Shown here: piece after piece, positions 11,266-24,700 of the stretch | Layout of the letters: each line of letters opens with the position of its first letter | Numbering within the stretch: position 1 is the stretch's first letter | Origin: Timema cristinae | Lineage: Eukaryota; Arthropoda; Insecta; Phasmatodea; Timematidae | Reading direction: 5' to 3' | DNA: 64,000 nucleotides | Assembly: GCA_039000515.1 (NCBI GenBank) | Contig: JBCFYV010002329.1 | Span: forward strand, 1-64,000 | Position numbers and translations under genes: made by a program | Notes under the pieces: generated by a model | What the model saw: only the letters and a program-made list of their open reading frames with translations | Databases searched by the model: none | Told to the model about the DNA's origin: nothing

Positions 11266-11700
11266 GAGTTTTTTTTTTAATATCTGTTTGGAGATTACTG
11301 TTTTTCCTTTATCTTATAATTTAAATTTTTGCATCTGAACATTTTTAACCTTGACATTTTGATGAATCTTTGCATTTAATATGCCCCCAACCCAAAAATG
11401 TGAGTTTACAATTATGTATGTCCCTGGGTATTAATCCTAAAATAGTTAATGAATTTTATTCAAACTTTAAATTTATTTTTAAAATGGTTGTACTTCAGGA
11501 TTCTTATACAGACGTTAGCTCTTAAAATAAGAGTAATTTACTGAAATTTGATTTGTTTGGATTTCAATTTTCTTTTTACAAGTCGCTTTAACGATTTTGT
11601 TTAAAATGGATATCTAATGAATGTGTACCTGACAATAAACACTGAATACTTGTATTTCGGCTAAAAGTTAATTTATGGGATTTATATCTCTACATTTTTG
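11266..11700. repeat. Diverged copy of the 3-5 kb repeat family
   Basis: Shares the module order with 3085-5290: 'ttgacattttgatgaatctttg', 'tatgcccccaacccaaaaa', 'tatgtatgtccctg', 'agagtaatttactgaa', 'cgctttaacgattttgttt'. Heavily diverged and single, which shows the family is dispersed and not only local. Confidence 0.5.
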
Positions 11701-12015
11701 TGGAGAATATAGTAAAATACTACACTGCAAAGACTTCTGGAAATCTTCTTCAGCAAAATGATAGAACAAATTGTGGCTGAATGGAAATGTTATAATTAGC
11801 TTAGAAGAAATAGTATAATTTAATAAGAAATAATTTTCTAAATATAAAAATAATATATTAAGAAAAAATTATTAAATTATCTTAAATATTTTAACAAGAG
11901 ACATGTAAATTTAAATTATTAAAATAGAAATTTTACATTCTTATTTTTACTATACGTCCATTTGGGCTATACGCATTTATTTACACAAAATAATATCGAT
12001 ATGAGAAATGCAAGA
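11701..12015. other. AT-rich non-coding DNA
   Basis: Nothing recognised. Confidence 0.5.
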
Positions 12016-12175
12016 TTTAGAGGAAATTTACTCTCATTTAAATATGAAGGGAGGACGAAACCATTTATGAAAACCCACTCTTATCACACTCAGCTAAGAA
12101 TCTAATCCCGACCTCCCCCGTCACTATCAAACAAAAGTAGATTAGCTTGATGCTTGGGCTAAGTCCACATGATCA
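12016..12175 (-). mobile_element. SINE-A copy, old and partial
   Basis: 'gaagggaggacgaaaccattta', 'gaaaacccactct', 'aatctaatcccgacctccccc' and 'gtcactatcaaac' follow the reverse strand of SINE-A. Box B is eroded. Confidence 0.5.
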
Positions 12176-12790
12176 TCTATGCGTGTCAAACTAAACAATC
12201 AAATTACTTGCGACATCTCTCTCAGTGGTTTCCAAATTAAAAATGCCAGAAGGTCACAGTTGAATCACAGAGTCTAGTGGTTCACCGAAACATATCAGCT
12301 AATTTTTGTCAATCTATGCAAAAATTAGAAAAGGTATTTAATTGTGAATCAAATAAGAAGTGATCATTTAAACATGTTTAATTAAATACTAAACGAATTT
12401 TCTGACAAAAATATACGCTTTGCTAAGTCAATATAATACAGCTAAATGTAAGGAAGAAATTATTTGGATCTTCATATATTTATTCCCACGCTAGTCAACA
12501 CTTTTAGTTTCTCGGATAAAAACACCTAATTGTACTAAAGTGTATTACTTTCGCAAGAAACTTCGTGGGCCAGCATTTGAGAACCCCCGATCTATAGCAA
12601 TAACTTAATATTGTTGAAATTAATAAAAACCATATAAAGCTTGCTCGTTATAAGTGTAGTTGTAAAAGGCTCGAAATTCCTATTATTAAAATACAAGCTA
12701 CTTGTTAATAAACTTTAATAATAAATTTGTGTCCACTTTTATAAAAAAAAGCAATTACAAAAACTAATACCCCATCCCCCCATATCGGGG
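12176..12790. other. AT-rich non-coding DNA
   Basis: Ordinary quality; stops in all frames; nothing recognised. Quality falls again from about 12750. Confidence 0.5.
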
Positions 12791-12794
12791 AGGG

Positions 12795-12985
12795 GTAAAA
12801 AGGCCAAACATTTTTTATTTTAGTTTGGTTTGTGGGGTGACGGGGAAAAATTGGGGTTCGAATCCCAAATGGGCTTACTTACGTTGTTTTTCCCTAGAGG
12901 GTTTTCCATCCCCCCCACGCAAGTTCCTCCTTATTAGTAGGATTTTAATATGTGGCCTACCTAAACAGGTAAAAAGATGATGTTA
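12795..12985 (+). mobile_element. SINE-A copy, distorted
   Basis: 'gacggggaaaaattggggttcgaatccc' is the box B region, then 'gttgtttttccctagagggttttccatcc' and 'cacgcaagttcctcc'. The tail appears as 'cctacctaaacaggtaaaaag'. Confidence 0.65.
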
Positions 12986-13754
12986 AATTTTATTTTTTTT
13001 TTTTAAATACGTTTAAACTAATGTTAATAAAATAGGGGGGAAAAACTTAGGGCAATGTTAATATTACAAAATTAATTATTATGATACCCCCCTTCAGTCA
13101 TCGAACCCCAGAAAGTGGGAAAGGGGCCTTTCCCCTAAATGGTTTTTTCCCTCCCCCTAACCGAAAATTAGGGGTAAAACTTCGCAAAAATTCCCAAACC
13201 TATTCACCCAAAGCATTTTTTCGTAGTTTAAATATGCGTATATTCAAAAGGGAAAAAATTTTTTCTTGACATAAACAAATTTATTTTAAAAATATCTTCC
13301 AAACATGGTTTTAAAATTTGACAAACAAAAGATTATAATCCCTTTTGAAAAAACCCCGGGTTTAGTGCGCTTTTTTTTTACTTTTAAAAAATTATATTTT
13401 TTTATCTTAATGAATGTTTTTTAAAATTTATGTCTAAAGCATTAAAACTTTTCAATATTACATTTGTTAATATAGTCAGAGGAAAATTATTAAAAGTTTT
13501 CAGATTAAATTTGTCCCCCCCTCTTTAATGCACTATCCACTTTTTTTTTTAAAGTTCATCCTTGGAAAAACTAATATTTAATATTGCTCCCAATTTGGCA
13601 TTATGTCTTCTTTAAAAACTTTTAAAAACCATACCAAAGAGGTTGTATATTTTAAATTGTTTTTTCAAGTTGCCCCCTTTTTTCCCGCTCCCCTTGATCT
13701 CCGAAGCTGACTTTCACGAAAAGGGAAGGGAAAACGGGTTTCCCCTTTTTCACA

Positions 13755-13965
13755 GGGCACACCACGGGTTTGAAACTGGGGTTTTTTTCTTCCAAAGGGG
13801 GTTTTTCCCAACGCTCCCTCCACGCAAATGTTTGGTTAAAATTAAAATTCAAAAAAATCCCCCCCTTTCCCCTATTTCCTATTCCATTGGGCGAAATTTT
13901 TGTACTTAAGCTTTTATAACTCAAAAGGGGTTTTGTGAAAAGCGGTGTTTAAATAAAAAAAAGGT
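13755..13965 (+). mobile_element. SINE-A copy, distorted
   Basis: 'acgctccctccacgcaaatg' is intact, followed by blurred 'tttcctattccattgggcg' and 'gtacttaagctt', and a tail reduced to 'aaaagcggtgttt'. The overlapping 88- and 90-codon frames on opposite strands are artefacts of this region. Confidence 0.6.
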
Positions 13966-15059
13966 TTTCCCCATTTTCTTGAAAGACTTCATTACTACGA
14001 GTAATCCAAAACTTACTTTGAGTTTAAGTAAGCCTGTCCTTTTGGGTGAATATGATAGGGGGATTCGGTGGCTTAAACTTTCTTAACGTTTTTACTAAAG
14101 TTATGTTTTTTCCCGCAACTGAACTTTTGATAGCTATTATAAATACAATAAAAAAATATTTAATTAAATGGGAAAAAATGATATAAATTTTGGCCCCAAG
14201 GGGGGAAAAAAAAGGGTTTTTAAAATTTTTAAAAAAAAACTTTCTTCCAACGCTTTTTTAAAAATTTTTTTCCCAAAACTCGAGTCCTACTAAAGTTTCC
14301 TTTTGCTTTATTTTTAAACTTGTAAAAAATTGTTTTGTTTCGGGACGTATGGCCTTTTTACTATCTTCAAAAATGACCTTTAAAACCCGGGGGCCTTTAG
14401 GGTTGGCATTAAAATGAAACCCGGGTGTGGGCCCAATGGCTTTTAGGTTTTCTTCACCCTTTTTCCTTTGGGTTTTTACTTGGGAAAGGGGAACCCCAAA
14501 CTTTTTTTCCCACAAGTGCTATTTTTTACCCCGGAAAGTGTAAAAATTTTATTTTTTTATTTTGTGGTTTTTTAAATTTTTCACCCCCTTAAATGGGGGC
14601 CCTATTTTGATCACTTGACACAACCTATTAATCCACTCAACCCTGGGCCCAAATCCCCTGATATAAGTTTTCGAGGGATTGAAGGGTCCAAGGCAAAAGG
14701 TTTTTAAACCTATTGAAAAAAAGGGCGTTTAAATTTGTAAGTCACACCCGGGTTTTTTAAGGGGGAGAGTTTAAAATTTAAAAAAACGATTTTTTTAAAG
14801 GTTTTGTTAAAAATTACATGGCTAAAAATTAAAAAAATTAATTGTGTTATTTAAAAAAAAAATAATTTTTGGTCGGGGTTTTTTAAAATGATTTATTTTT
14901 CTAAAACCTTTTTTCCTGGGCCCCTTTTTTTGATTTTTACCCCAAATTTTCCGCAAAAAAACCGGTTAAAAAACTCAAGTCAAAAGGTGTTCATCGAAAT
15001 TTTTTTAAATTTTAAATATTTTTTACTAGCACCCCTTTGGGGTTTAAACGATTTTAAAA

Positions 15060-15150
15060 TAAGGTGTAAAAAATAGGGAGATTTTTGAGATGAAATGAAG
15101 GCCTAAAAGTTTAACGTGGAACCCAAAACCCACGGTGGGGCTCTTCGTAA
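15060..15150 (-). mobile_element. SINE-B fragment, distorted
   Basis: 'gagatgaaatgaaggcct', 'gtttaacgtggaaccc' and 'cccacggtgggg' match the reverse strand of SINE-B. The tail is missing. Confidence 0.6.
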
Positions 15151-15529
15151 TAGAGTGGACTGCCAACGATGCCGGGGGATCGTTTTTCCCCCAAAACCCC
15201 ATTTGGGTAAAACTGAGGGGGGTTTTTTTTCTTTTTTTTTTCATAAATGAAAATTGGGGGGTCCCTTTTTCTTTCAATTTAAAATTCACCCCCCCCCGGT
15301 CAAAACACCCCTCTTTCCCTTTTTTTTTTCCCCAAAGCTTTATGGTGTATTTGACCGGGGTGAGAGAGGAAAGTTTCTTTATTTTGGGGTTGCCGTGTAT
15401 GTAAGTTTTTTTTAGCCCTCTGGGGGAACAGAAAAAAGTTTTCCCTTTCATATGGGTTTGACCGGGTTTGGTTTCTAGGGGTTTAAGGTGTCAGCCCTTC
15501 TTTTTGCTGGGGGGCCGGGTTTTCCAACC

Positions 15530-15755
15530 TCGGTGGGGGAAAAAAGATTTTTTCTGTTTTTACCCCAAAACCCTTCCTTCACCTCTGACAAAAACCACCC
15601 TTGGGAATGTGGGGAATGCAGGCCCCCCCGTGGTTGGGAAATTCCCCTTTAAAACTGTAGGCCCTTTCTTTCATCTCACAATCCCCCTTCCCATTAAACA
15701 TTAGCGAAAATTGCATTAACCCGAACGGGTGTAAGACGCGGTGCTAAAAATTTAA
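15530..15755 (+). mobile_element. SINE-B copy, near full length but distorted
   Basis: 'cccaaaacccttccttcacctctgaca', 'gggaatgtggggaatgcagg', 'cccgtggttggga', 'actgtaggccc', 'catctcacaatcccccttccca', then the tail 'cccgaacgggtgtaagacgc'. Where intact copies read gcgtaagtgcgt, this copy reads 'gcgaaaattgca': alternating bases have become runs. Confidence 0.75.
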
Positions 15756-18700
15756 TAATAAAAATTTCACGTCATACCCATTAAGATGACGTCATGACAG
15801 TGATTATGAAGTGTGGACCCCAGTGTAAAGCTTAACCAAACAAACCAGGAAAAGGTGAAAATTTAAGAACATTTTCCCCTTTCCCGGGGAAAAAAATCCC
15901 TATTTTCCCAAAGGGGAAACCCAAATTTGGGGCCTTCTAGATAAGAAAGCAAGGATTTGCCCTAGGGGCCCAAGCTTGGAAAGGGGGCCCCAAAATTTTA
16001 AAAGGGAGGCCCCCGGATTTTTTTTAAAATTTGTTATGCTTCAAAAAAAGCTTTTTTGGAGTTTTTTTTTATGATAGTTGTGGTTTTTGGCTTTCCTTCT
16101 GTTCTATGTTTTCCCGAAATTGTTTTTATTATTATAAACCTGGGTTTGTTCCCCTTTCACTGATACACACATAAAAACAAAAGTCCCTGCTTCTGAAACT
16201 AGAAAAAATTTTTGGTTTTACGGGAAAATTATAACGGGGGAACCCCTTTTGGGTCCCCCTTCTGGCCTTTTACTACCATTGGTTTGTCCCCAGAAAAATG
16301 AAAATATCTTCTTTCCCCAAAACCCTTTTCCCCCTCGGGACCCCAATGGCCCTTTGTGGGTCCCAAAATGAAAATTGACACCAAATTTTTTCCCGGGTGA
16401 CAATAAGGGGGGGGGTCCCCCGCAGTTTTTTCCCCAGGAGGTGCGGGAATGGCTTTTGGCCCTTCACTCTGCGACACTTTCATCGTTTTCCCCCACCCGA
16501 ATTTTTACAGGGGTGAGTTTTCTTTGGGTTAAGGGCAGTTTTTTCCTTGGGGACATAATAAGGCCCCAAGTGTGAGTACCCTTACTAATGAAAAAAAGCC
16601 CTGGGCCAAGAATGAATTTTTAAGGAAAAATTACATTTTGGCTTTTTTGGCAAAAAAAAATCACACTTTTGAAAAAAATGTTTAATTTAAGGCGTCTGTT
16701 TCTTTTTGTCTGTTTGTCATTGTTGGGTGATTTTTTGAATCTTTGCCCTGTGTAGACTGGATTTATTTCCCTATTTTTTCCCCTTTCCTCCCAAACAATT
16801 TTTCGGAAAACACTTCCTTAAATTCAACCTTTCCTACCCAAGCCTTCACTTTTTGGGGGATTGAACGGGCTTTTGGTTTTGGGACAGGGTTTTCCCAAAA
16901 TTAATTATTTCACCCTTTTTAAATCCCAGACTTTGAGTGGTCCTAAGATGTGTGGGCCTTTTTTTCCCTTTTTTTAAAAAAAAACAACAAACCTCTTTTT
17001 AAAAGAAGGGAAACACCCAAAGTTAAAATTTTTCCATTACCCGGGTGAACTCGGCCCTTTTGTCGATGGTTTTAAAAGAAAAGTTTTAAAAGATTTTAAA
17101 AAACTAAAAGTAATGTACTTATACCCTTAACATGTGTTAGGTAACGTATTTTTTTTTATATATGGGGAAAAATCTTGATAATTTTTGTCGAAATATTATA
17201 GGGGAGTTTGGAATTAAATTTTCAATATTGATTTTGAAAAATTTTTTAAATCTTATAGTGTTTCCCGGAACAAAACCCCTTTTAGCCCAACACATCCTTT
17301 TTTTATTTTTTCAAAAGTTTTAGTTTTTTTTAAATTCGGGTTTATTCATCTGAGTTGTATTCAATTAAAACTGCGGGAATTAAAAAAAAAAACAATTTTC
17401 ACTTTCCCAAAAAAAAATTTTTAAAAAAAACCAAATAGAAACCAAAAAGTTACCCTTTAAAAAGTGTCCGCTTGAAAGAAAAATTGCCAAAATTTTTTGA
17501 AAAATTGATAAAAAAAAGTATTTTGTCAAAAAATTTAAAGTTATTACTTTAAAATTTTATTTTTTTTTTTAAAATTATTTCTTATACAGCTTTTCATTTT
17601 TTGACTAAATGATATCATAATTAAAATTTTTAATGGGAATAAAATAGCAATAAAGTTTGGGAGTGTAAATTGAGGCAAATAATGTAGTGTTTTGTATTTT
17701 AAATTTCCAAAATTTACCTTTCCCGCAATTGCATTAATCCCCTGGGGTTGATAAAGTTTAAGGGCCCCTGAATAGGAATATTTTGGTTTGCGGGGGAAAA
17801 ACAGAAATTTGGAAAAATTAAGTTCCCGGGAAAGTTTGGGGGGCTCCATTTTTAGTCAAATGAAATTTAGAAAAGAGCTGGGCTGAGGGGGGTTTTTGTT
17901 TTTGGGAATGTAATGATGAGGAGGGGAATGTGGGAAAATATAAAAGGGAAAATTTGAGGGAAAAAAACACCTAAGGGTAGCCCACAACAGAAAATGGAGG
18001 AAAGATAAAAAGAAGTGTGCGAGTGAGGGGGAAAAGTAATGGAGGGTTTTAAAGGAGAAAGAAGGGGTGGAAGGCTGAGGAGGGTGGAGGTTTTTTTACT
18101 AAACTCCCCCAAGCTAAAGGTTGGGAAACGTTGGTGTTTTTAATGGTTGAGAGATAGGGTGCATAAAATTTTTATCACTTTTTAATTTTTTAGTTTTCAG
18201 GTGCTTGGAAAAAGTTTTTTTAACGGGGAACCCAATTTAGGGAAAATTTTGACTCACTCTTTTCTTTGCCAATTTAAAACCCAACTTAAAATGGGTTTTT
18301 TGACCAAAAAAGATTTTAATTATTTTCTGTCAGAGAAACACCAAAGGCGCAAAAACCCATATTTTAAAAAAAAAAGGAAAAAAGGGGCCCAAACTTTTTT
18401 TCTTACATAGGGGACTTTTGGTTCACCAATTAAAAAATTCAAATAAATTTTGGGGGGGTAAATTTTTAAAACCCCTTTTATTTAATTTATTGGTGTCATT
18501 TTATAGCTTTTAAAATTACTTATCAAATTTCAGATTAAAAATTCAACATAAAAAAAATGCGAAATTAGATTTTTAAGTTTTTTTAGATGTCAGTCAGATA
18601 TGTTAAATTTAAAAGGAAATTGAAAGTATACCCCTAAACTTTGTTGTTAATTTTGCTTTAATTAATTTAAATTTAAAAAATTTTGTTTCTCTAGTGTAGA

Positions 18701-21700
18701 AACATTTAAAACAATTTTTTTTAAAAGTCATTCCAAGCCCCGTTTTTTTTATCATTTAAAAAAGATTAGAAAAAAACCTTTTTAAATGGACCAAAAAATA
18801 TGTACAAAAACTCAAAATTTAAAAGGGCACATGCCCTAAAAAACAAAAAAGGCATTTTTATTTTTAAAATGTAAAATTAAATTTAAAAACCCTTTTAAAA
18901 TAACTAAACTCTTTCTTACTTTTCTACAAAATATAGCATTGATTTATGATATCTGCTTCAAAAGTAATACCCTTCCCCCCGGCCCAAACGCAACCCCTTC
19001 AGATCAGATGTTGTGTTTTAAACAGGAATGTGTTTTTTACAACCCTTTTTAAAGCAAAGAGGATAAAAAATTCATGGCCTATTTTTATATTTTTTATTCT
19101 AAACAATTTTGTTTTAATTTTTTGGGTTTTTTTGAGTATTTTTTGCTTTTAAATAAAATGTAAATTTAATAGGTTTCTTTTTTAAAAAAACCACTTATTT
19201 AAAAAAATTTGGAAGGGCCTTTTAAAAGTGTTAAAAAGGGACTTTAAGAAAAGAAAATGTTCCCTTTAAAATTTGCCAAAAATAAACCAAAAAAAAGACC
19301 TATAAAGTTTAACCTTTTAAATAACCCGGAAAATCATTGGGCTTAAACCAAGTGTTTGTTTTTTAAATTTAGATTTTTAGTTTCTTGCCAAATTTGCTTT
19401 AACAAAAATGGGGGCCTTTGGTTTTTCATAAAAAATCTGGGCCCTGGCCCCCCCCTTTAACTCAATTGATGTTTTGGACAAATTTTTAACCCCATAAAGG
19501 GTTTTTTTTTTTCCAAAAAGTGTTGGGGAGAAAAACAAAAAAATTTTAATTGATGGGAAAAAGGTTTCCGTTTTTATTATAGGTTTTTTTTTTTTTTTCC
19601 AAATTTTTAAAATAAACCCCCTAAAAGGCTAAAGGCTTTGGTTGGGGGCCCTTTATCTTTTTTTGATTTGTTGTGAGGTCTCAACTGGATCTCCCCAAAG
19701 AGACCGGGAATGTTTATTTAAGCTTTTGGGGGAAAAAAACTTAAATGCAAGTTTTAATTTTTTTTTAAGGGTAGTAAATTTAAAAATTTTAAATTTATAT
19801 CAAATTTTAATTTTAAAAATTTTTAAAAAATTTTTTAAAATTAATTTGTAAGTATTTTAATTTGAAATTAAAAATTAATTTAAAAGAGGGCAAATTTGCG
19901 ATTATTTTTAAAAGTTTTTTTAAAAACGGGAACTAAATCCAATGAATTTAATTTAAAAAAATTTTTAAACCTTTTTACCATTGTTAGTACCTGGGGAAAT
20001 AATTAGAATTTTGTGTTTTAATTTTTTTACCCTTTTTAAATTTATGTTTTGAAAGGCCAGTTCCCCCGAATAAAAAACAGGTTTTATTATTATTTTTTAA
20101 ATTTAAAATTTTAATTTTTTTTTTATTTTATTTTTTTTTAAATTTAATTTTTCATTATTTTTTTTTAATCATTTATTTTTTATTTTTTAGATTTCAGACC
20201 CCCCAATTAAAAAAATAAAAACTTTTTAGAGTTTAAATTCAAATAAATTGAATAAAAAAGGCGGTTAAGCAGGGAAAAACCCAAATTCAAAGGAATGTTT
20301 GGGAAATTGGTGGTTCAAACTTAGATTAACCCCAAAGTTTACATTGGGGGAAAGGCGGGATTACTGATATGAAGGGAAGGTTTTTCAGGAGCAGACTGGG
20401 GGGGTTTTCTATATTATTTTATATTACAAAAATTCTTGTTAGCTTTTCCAAATTTAAATCGCATAAAAATCGGGTCACAGAAAAAATTTAATTTTTGGTT
20501 CCCATATTTCTTTAAAAAATTTTTTTTTAACCAAAGATACTTTTTATGAAAAGTTCTCTTTGCGGTGGGGCCCAACATTTATTTTAAAAATGGAGGGTTC
20601 CCCAAATTTCCCCTTTTTGGTGGGTACTTGTTTGTTTTATAATACTTGGAAAAATAAAATCATAAATAAAATAAAATAGGGTAATAATACTTGGGAAAAG
20701 GGGGTTATTCGGGGGGAAAAGGGGGATAAAGGGGTTTCAGTTGCCCCCCTTGTAAAGGTTAAAAAATTTAAATTTAAAAAAATAAAAAATAAATTTTAAA
20801 AACTTTAAAAAAGAATATACAAAAACGGGATAAGTTTTACAATTTTTAAATTTTTTTTAGGGGCAGACATCCTCTTTTGCCGGGCCCCCACACCCGCAAT
20901 AAAAGAAAGATTTAATATCCCCTTGAGACCCTTTTAACCCATACTACAAATATAGAGTATGTGGTTTTTGGGGAAAAAAAAAAGGGGGCCCCCCCCCACC
21001 TCCCCCCCCCCCCCCCCCCCCAGGTTCCCCCCTGGGAAAATAATTTGTCCCAAAATTTGGCAGAAAAAAACCTGCTTCAAATAACTACAAAGAGGGAATT
21101 TTTCTTACGGGAAGAAAAAGTCGGGGGAAAGAAACCTCTAAATAGCTTAAATTTTTCTTCCAAATGAAAAAAAAATGTTTGGGGGGGAAAAATTTCAATA
21201 ATTTTCTAGATGCATGTCTTTTTGAAAAATTTTTCAGGCGGGGGGCCCAAACCCAAATAGTTTGTTTTTGAAATAATTTTCCAATTTCAAAAATTTTATG
21301 TCGGGGAAAGACCCCCTTCAAAGATTACCCTTTTAGGGGATTTAACTATCGTAAAAAAAAAAAAAAGGTAAAAGATCACTCAAAAATAGTTTATGGGGGG
21401 AACCCAAATTTTTTAAAAAAAATTTCTGGGTTTGGGGAATATTAAAATTTGGGCTTAAAAAAGAATCTAAAAAAAAAATCAAAGGCGAAATAACTTTTTA
21501 ACTCCTAAAACAAACCCTTTTTTTCAAAAAATTGTGAAGGGGGGCCACTCCAAAGGGATTTTTAAAAAAATTTCCCGTTTTAAAAAAAAATTAAAAAAGG
21601 ATAAACCATGGTTTTAAAAAGGGACTTAAGATCTTTTTATAAATTTGAAAAATTTTTAAATGGTTTTAAAACAGAATTTTTAACATTGTAATTTAATTTT

Positions 21701-24700
21701 TGTTTTTTTATAATTATGACCCCCAAAATTTAAAATTATGGGGGATCCCCCCTTTGTTGGGAAAAAATAAAAACCATGAATAAATTAAAAACACATTAAT
21801 ATTTGAAAACCTTTTTACAGTAAAAAAAAACATGGCCCAAATTTTAAAATTAAATTTGACAATAAAAAATGAGCGAAATTTTAAGGTCAAAAAAAATTAA
21901 ATTGAAACGGGTTTTAAAAAGGGTGTTTAATGAAAATGAAAAATAGTGAAAAAATTGTTTTCTAATCCCCCCTCCCAGTTAATTTAAATCCTGGGGTAAA
22001 AATTTGTTATTTTTCCCTTTTCCCCGTCCCTTTTTTAAGGGAAAAAGAAATTTAAATTGTAGGGGGCTAAAATTTTAGGTAACTACAGTTAAATAAGTTT
22101 AAATTCCCTTTAATTTGACCCCTTAAAGGGTTTGTTTTTGGTCTTTTTATTTCATAAAAAAAAGAGAAAATTTTTAAGTATAACAAAAATATTTTTTTTA
22201 TGCCCAAATTTTATTTTTGAAACCCTACCTTTTAAATTTTGACATAAAATAAAAATAAAAAAAAGTATTTGGTTATTTTTTAACATATTTTAAATTGAGC
22301 AACATTCCTGGGAAATTTTCCTGATCTTGACACCCCCTTTTTTTAAATTTGACACTTTTTATCTTAAATTTTACACTTTTTTAAAATAAACTTTACAAAA
22401 AAAACTTTTGTAAGCTACCCCTTAGAAAAATGTTATATTTCCGACAAAATACATAGGAAAACCATTCACCCCTTTTTTTTGCTTTCCTTTTTAAATTATT
22501 ATATATTAAATTTTTATAAATTTCCCTTTTGGTTTCTTTTCTTCTGAAATGCCCTTTTTTCTGGGCCAAAAAAAAATGTAAAGCCTTTCCTTTTTGTTCT
22601 TTTTAACAGGGGTTTTTCAGGGTTTCATAAATTAAAAAAAAAACATAAAATTTGAATTTTTTAAGTTACTTTTTTTTATAGAAAAAGGTTTTGAGAACCC
22701 CCTTTATTCCCGGTTTTATATTTTTTATTAAAAAAATACTGCTTTAAAAAAAATTCCCAATGATGTTGTCAGCAAGTCACTCAGACTGACATCACTGTCA
22801 TCTTGAACAAGGGCTCAAAACCAAAAACCCACTTTTTAAACATTTATCCTTTATTTCCCTGAGTGTTTTTTTTTTTAGTTTTTCGCTCTTTAATTCCCCT
22901 TTTTTTTTTTCCCTTTTTCCCTTTTTTCATAAATTTTTTCCCATTTTTTCCCCAAAAAATTATATTCCTTTTCCACATTTTTTGTGTGACAATCTGGGTA
23001 TGTTTACTTTAAAACCCTTTTTATTAGAAGAAAAGATGGAATATCATTTTTTGCCAAAAAATTTTAAAAACTTATTTTAAAAAGGGGTTTTCATCAATTG
23101 GGTTTTTTTTGCAAGGCAAATTCTTTCATACTCCCGGTTTTGGTAATTGGGATGCGTTTTAAAAGGGTGGTTTCTTTTGGGTTTTTAAGTTGTGAAGTTT
23201 CAAATAATTGTTGGGGTTTTAGACATTACTTTTTTGGTTTGGCTGTTCCCTTAAAATAGGGTTTTTTGGTGGCTTTTGTTCCATGACATTTGTTTTATTT
23301 CCCGGTCAACAAAGTGGTTCTTCAAAAATTGTTAAAGAGTTAAATAGCATTTTGCTTTTCTCAGGGGTGTACTTTCCAAAAAATTTTTTTTGGGGGGGGG
23401 GGGGGATCATAAAACCCCGTACAAAATTAAAAACATTTTCATTTTTTCTTTTTTTTGCAATTGGGGTTTTTTATTGTTTTTACATTGCAAAAAAGAAAAA
23501 CTAGCCAAAAAAACCCTTTTTTAAAAGGCAATGTTCTAAGCTTTTAAATCTCTGTCAACAATAGGGGAAAAATATTCATTTTCTGTTCCTAATTTCTAAC
23601 CCCGTTTAAATTACGTTTAAACCCCGTTATTGACTCATAACATTATATAGAAAAATTTGTTTTAAAAGTGTTGAAAACTAATTAATTTTCATGAAAACAA
23701 AAATATGCATCAAAGTGAACATTTCTTAAAACGAAACAGAACCCAAAGCTTTCCCTCAAAGTGTTTAAGGAATTTAATGAATTTTTGAACTTTTTGAAAT
23801 TTCTTTTTAAAAAAATAGACCCAAAAAACTTTTTGAAAAAAGCAAAAAGTTTCCCGTTGGTTTAAATAATTAAAAGGTTTGAAAAACTTTAAACCCAAAA
23901 AACAAATTTCCAGCTAAAAAAATTCCCGCCCCGAGAGTTGGGGAAATATTTTCTTATTTAAAAAAGGGAAAAATTAAAATTTGTAAACATTTGGTACATT
24001 TAAAACCCTTTTTTTATAGTACAAACAATATTTAAAAATTATAAAAAATTCCAATTTAAAATTATTAAAAATTTTCCAAAAATACCCCTTTTATTTTAAA
24101 CATAAAAGTAAAAATTATAAATTAAAATTTTTAGTCTTTAATTAATTACTTTTACCCTTAACAAAGGGGGAAAAGCAAAAAACATAAAAAAATAATGTAT
24201 TATTTTATTTTATTAATATTTTTAAAAATTTTAAAGTAAAAATTTACGATGAATGAACTTTTAAAAAATAAATAGTAGTAAATTAAAAATTGGATTTTCA
24301 TAATCACATTCATTAATTTCCAATTTTCCCTTTTGGGTGCCCTTTTACATGATGGTGAAATCTTTTGGGCCCCAATATGTCTTTTGGTTCTACAAAGGGG
24401 GGGCCCCAGGGTTGGGGCCCCGCGCCCAAGGGGGATTTAAAAGGGTGGGCTTGATGGGGCCCAAAAGGACACATATTTTTGTAAAAATGTACCCCGAAAA
24501 ATAGCCCCCGTCTTTTTTTCAGGGAGGGCTCCTTTCCCCAGGTAGGGGGCCCCAAAAATTAAGGATGGGCAGGACAGTATTTAAAATTTGGGTTTTAGGG
24601 GATTTTTTTTCTGGCTTTTTTAACCCAAAATACAATTTTTTATTTTTATAAACTATATTTTTTTTATCATGTTTTTTAAGATTCTCTCAAAACCCTAAAA

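Noticed and set aside
13643..13924. Frames of 88 and 90 codons on opposite strands
   Set aside because: They cover a distorted SINE-A copy and mirror one another.
16218..16575. Overlapping open frames in three minus-strand frames and one plus-strand frame
   Set aside because: They lie in the homopolymer-distorted block, overlap each other and have low-complexity translations.
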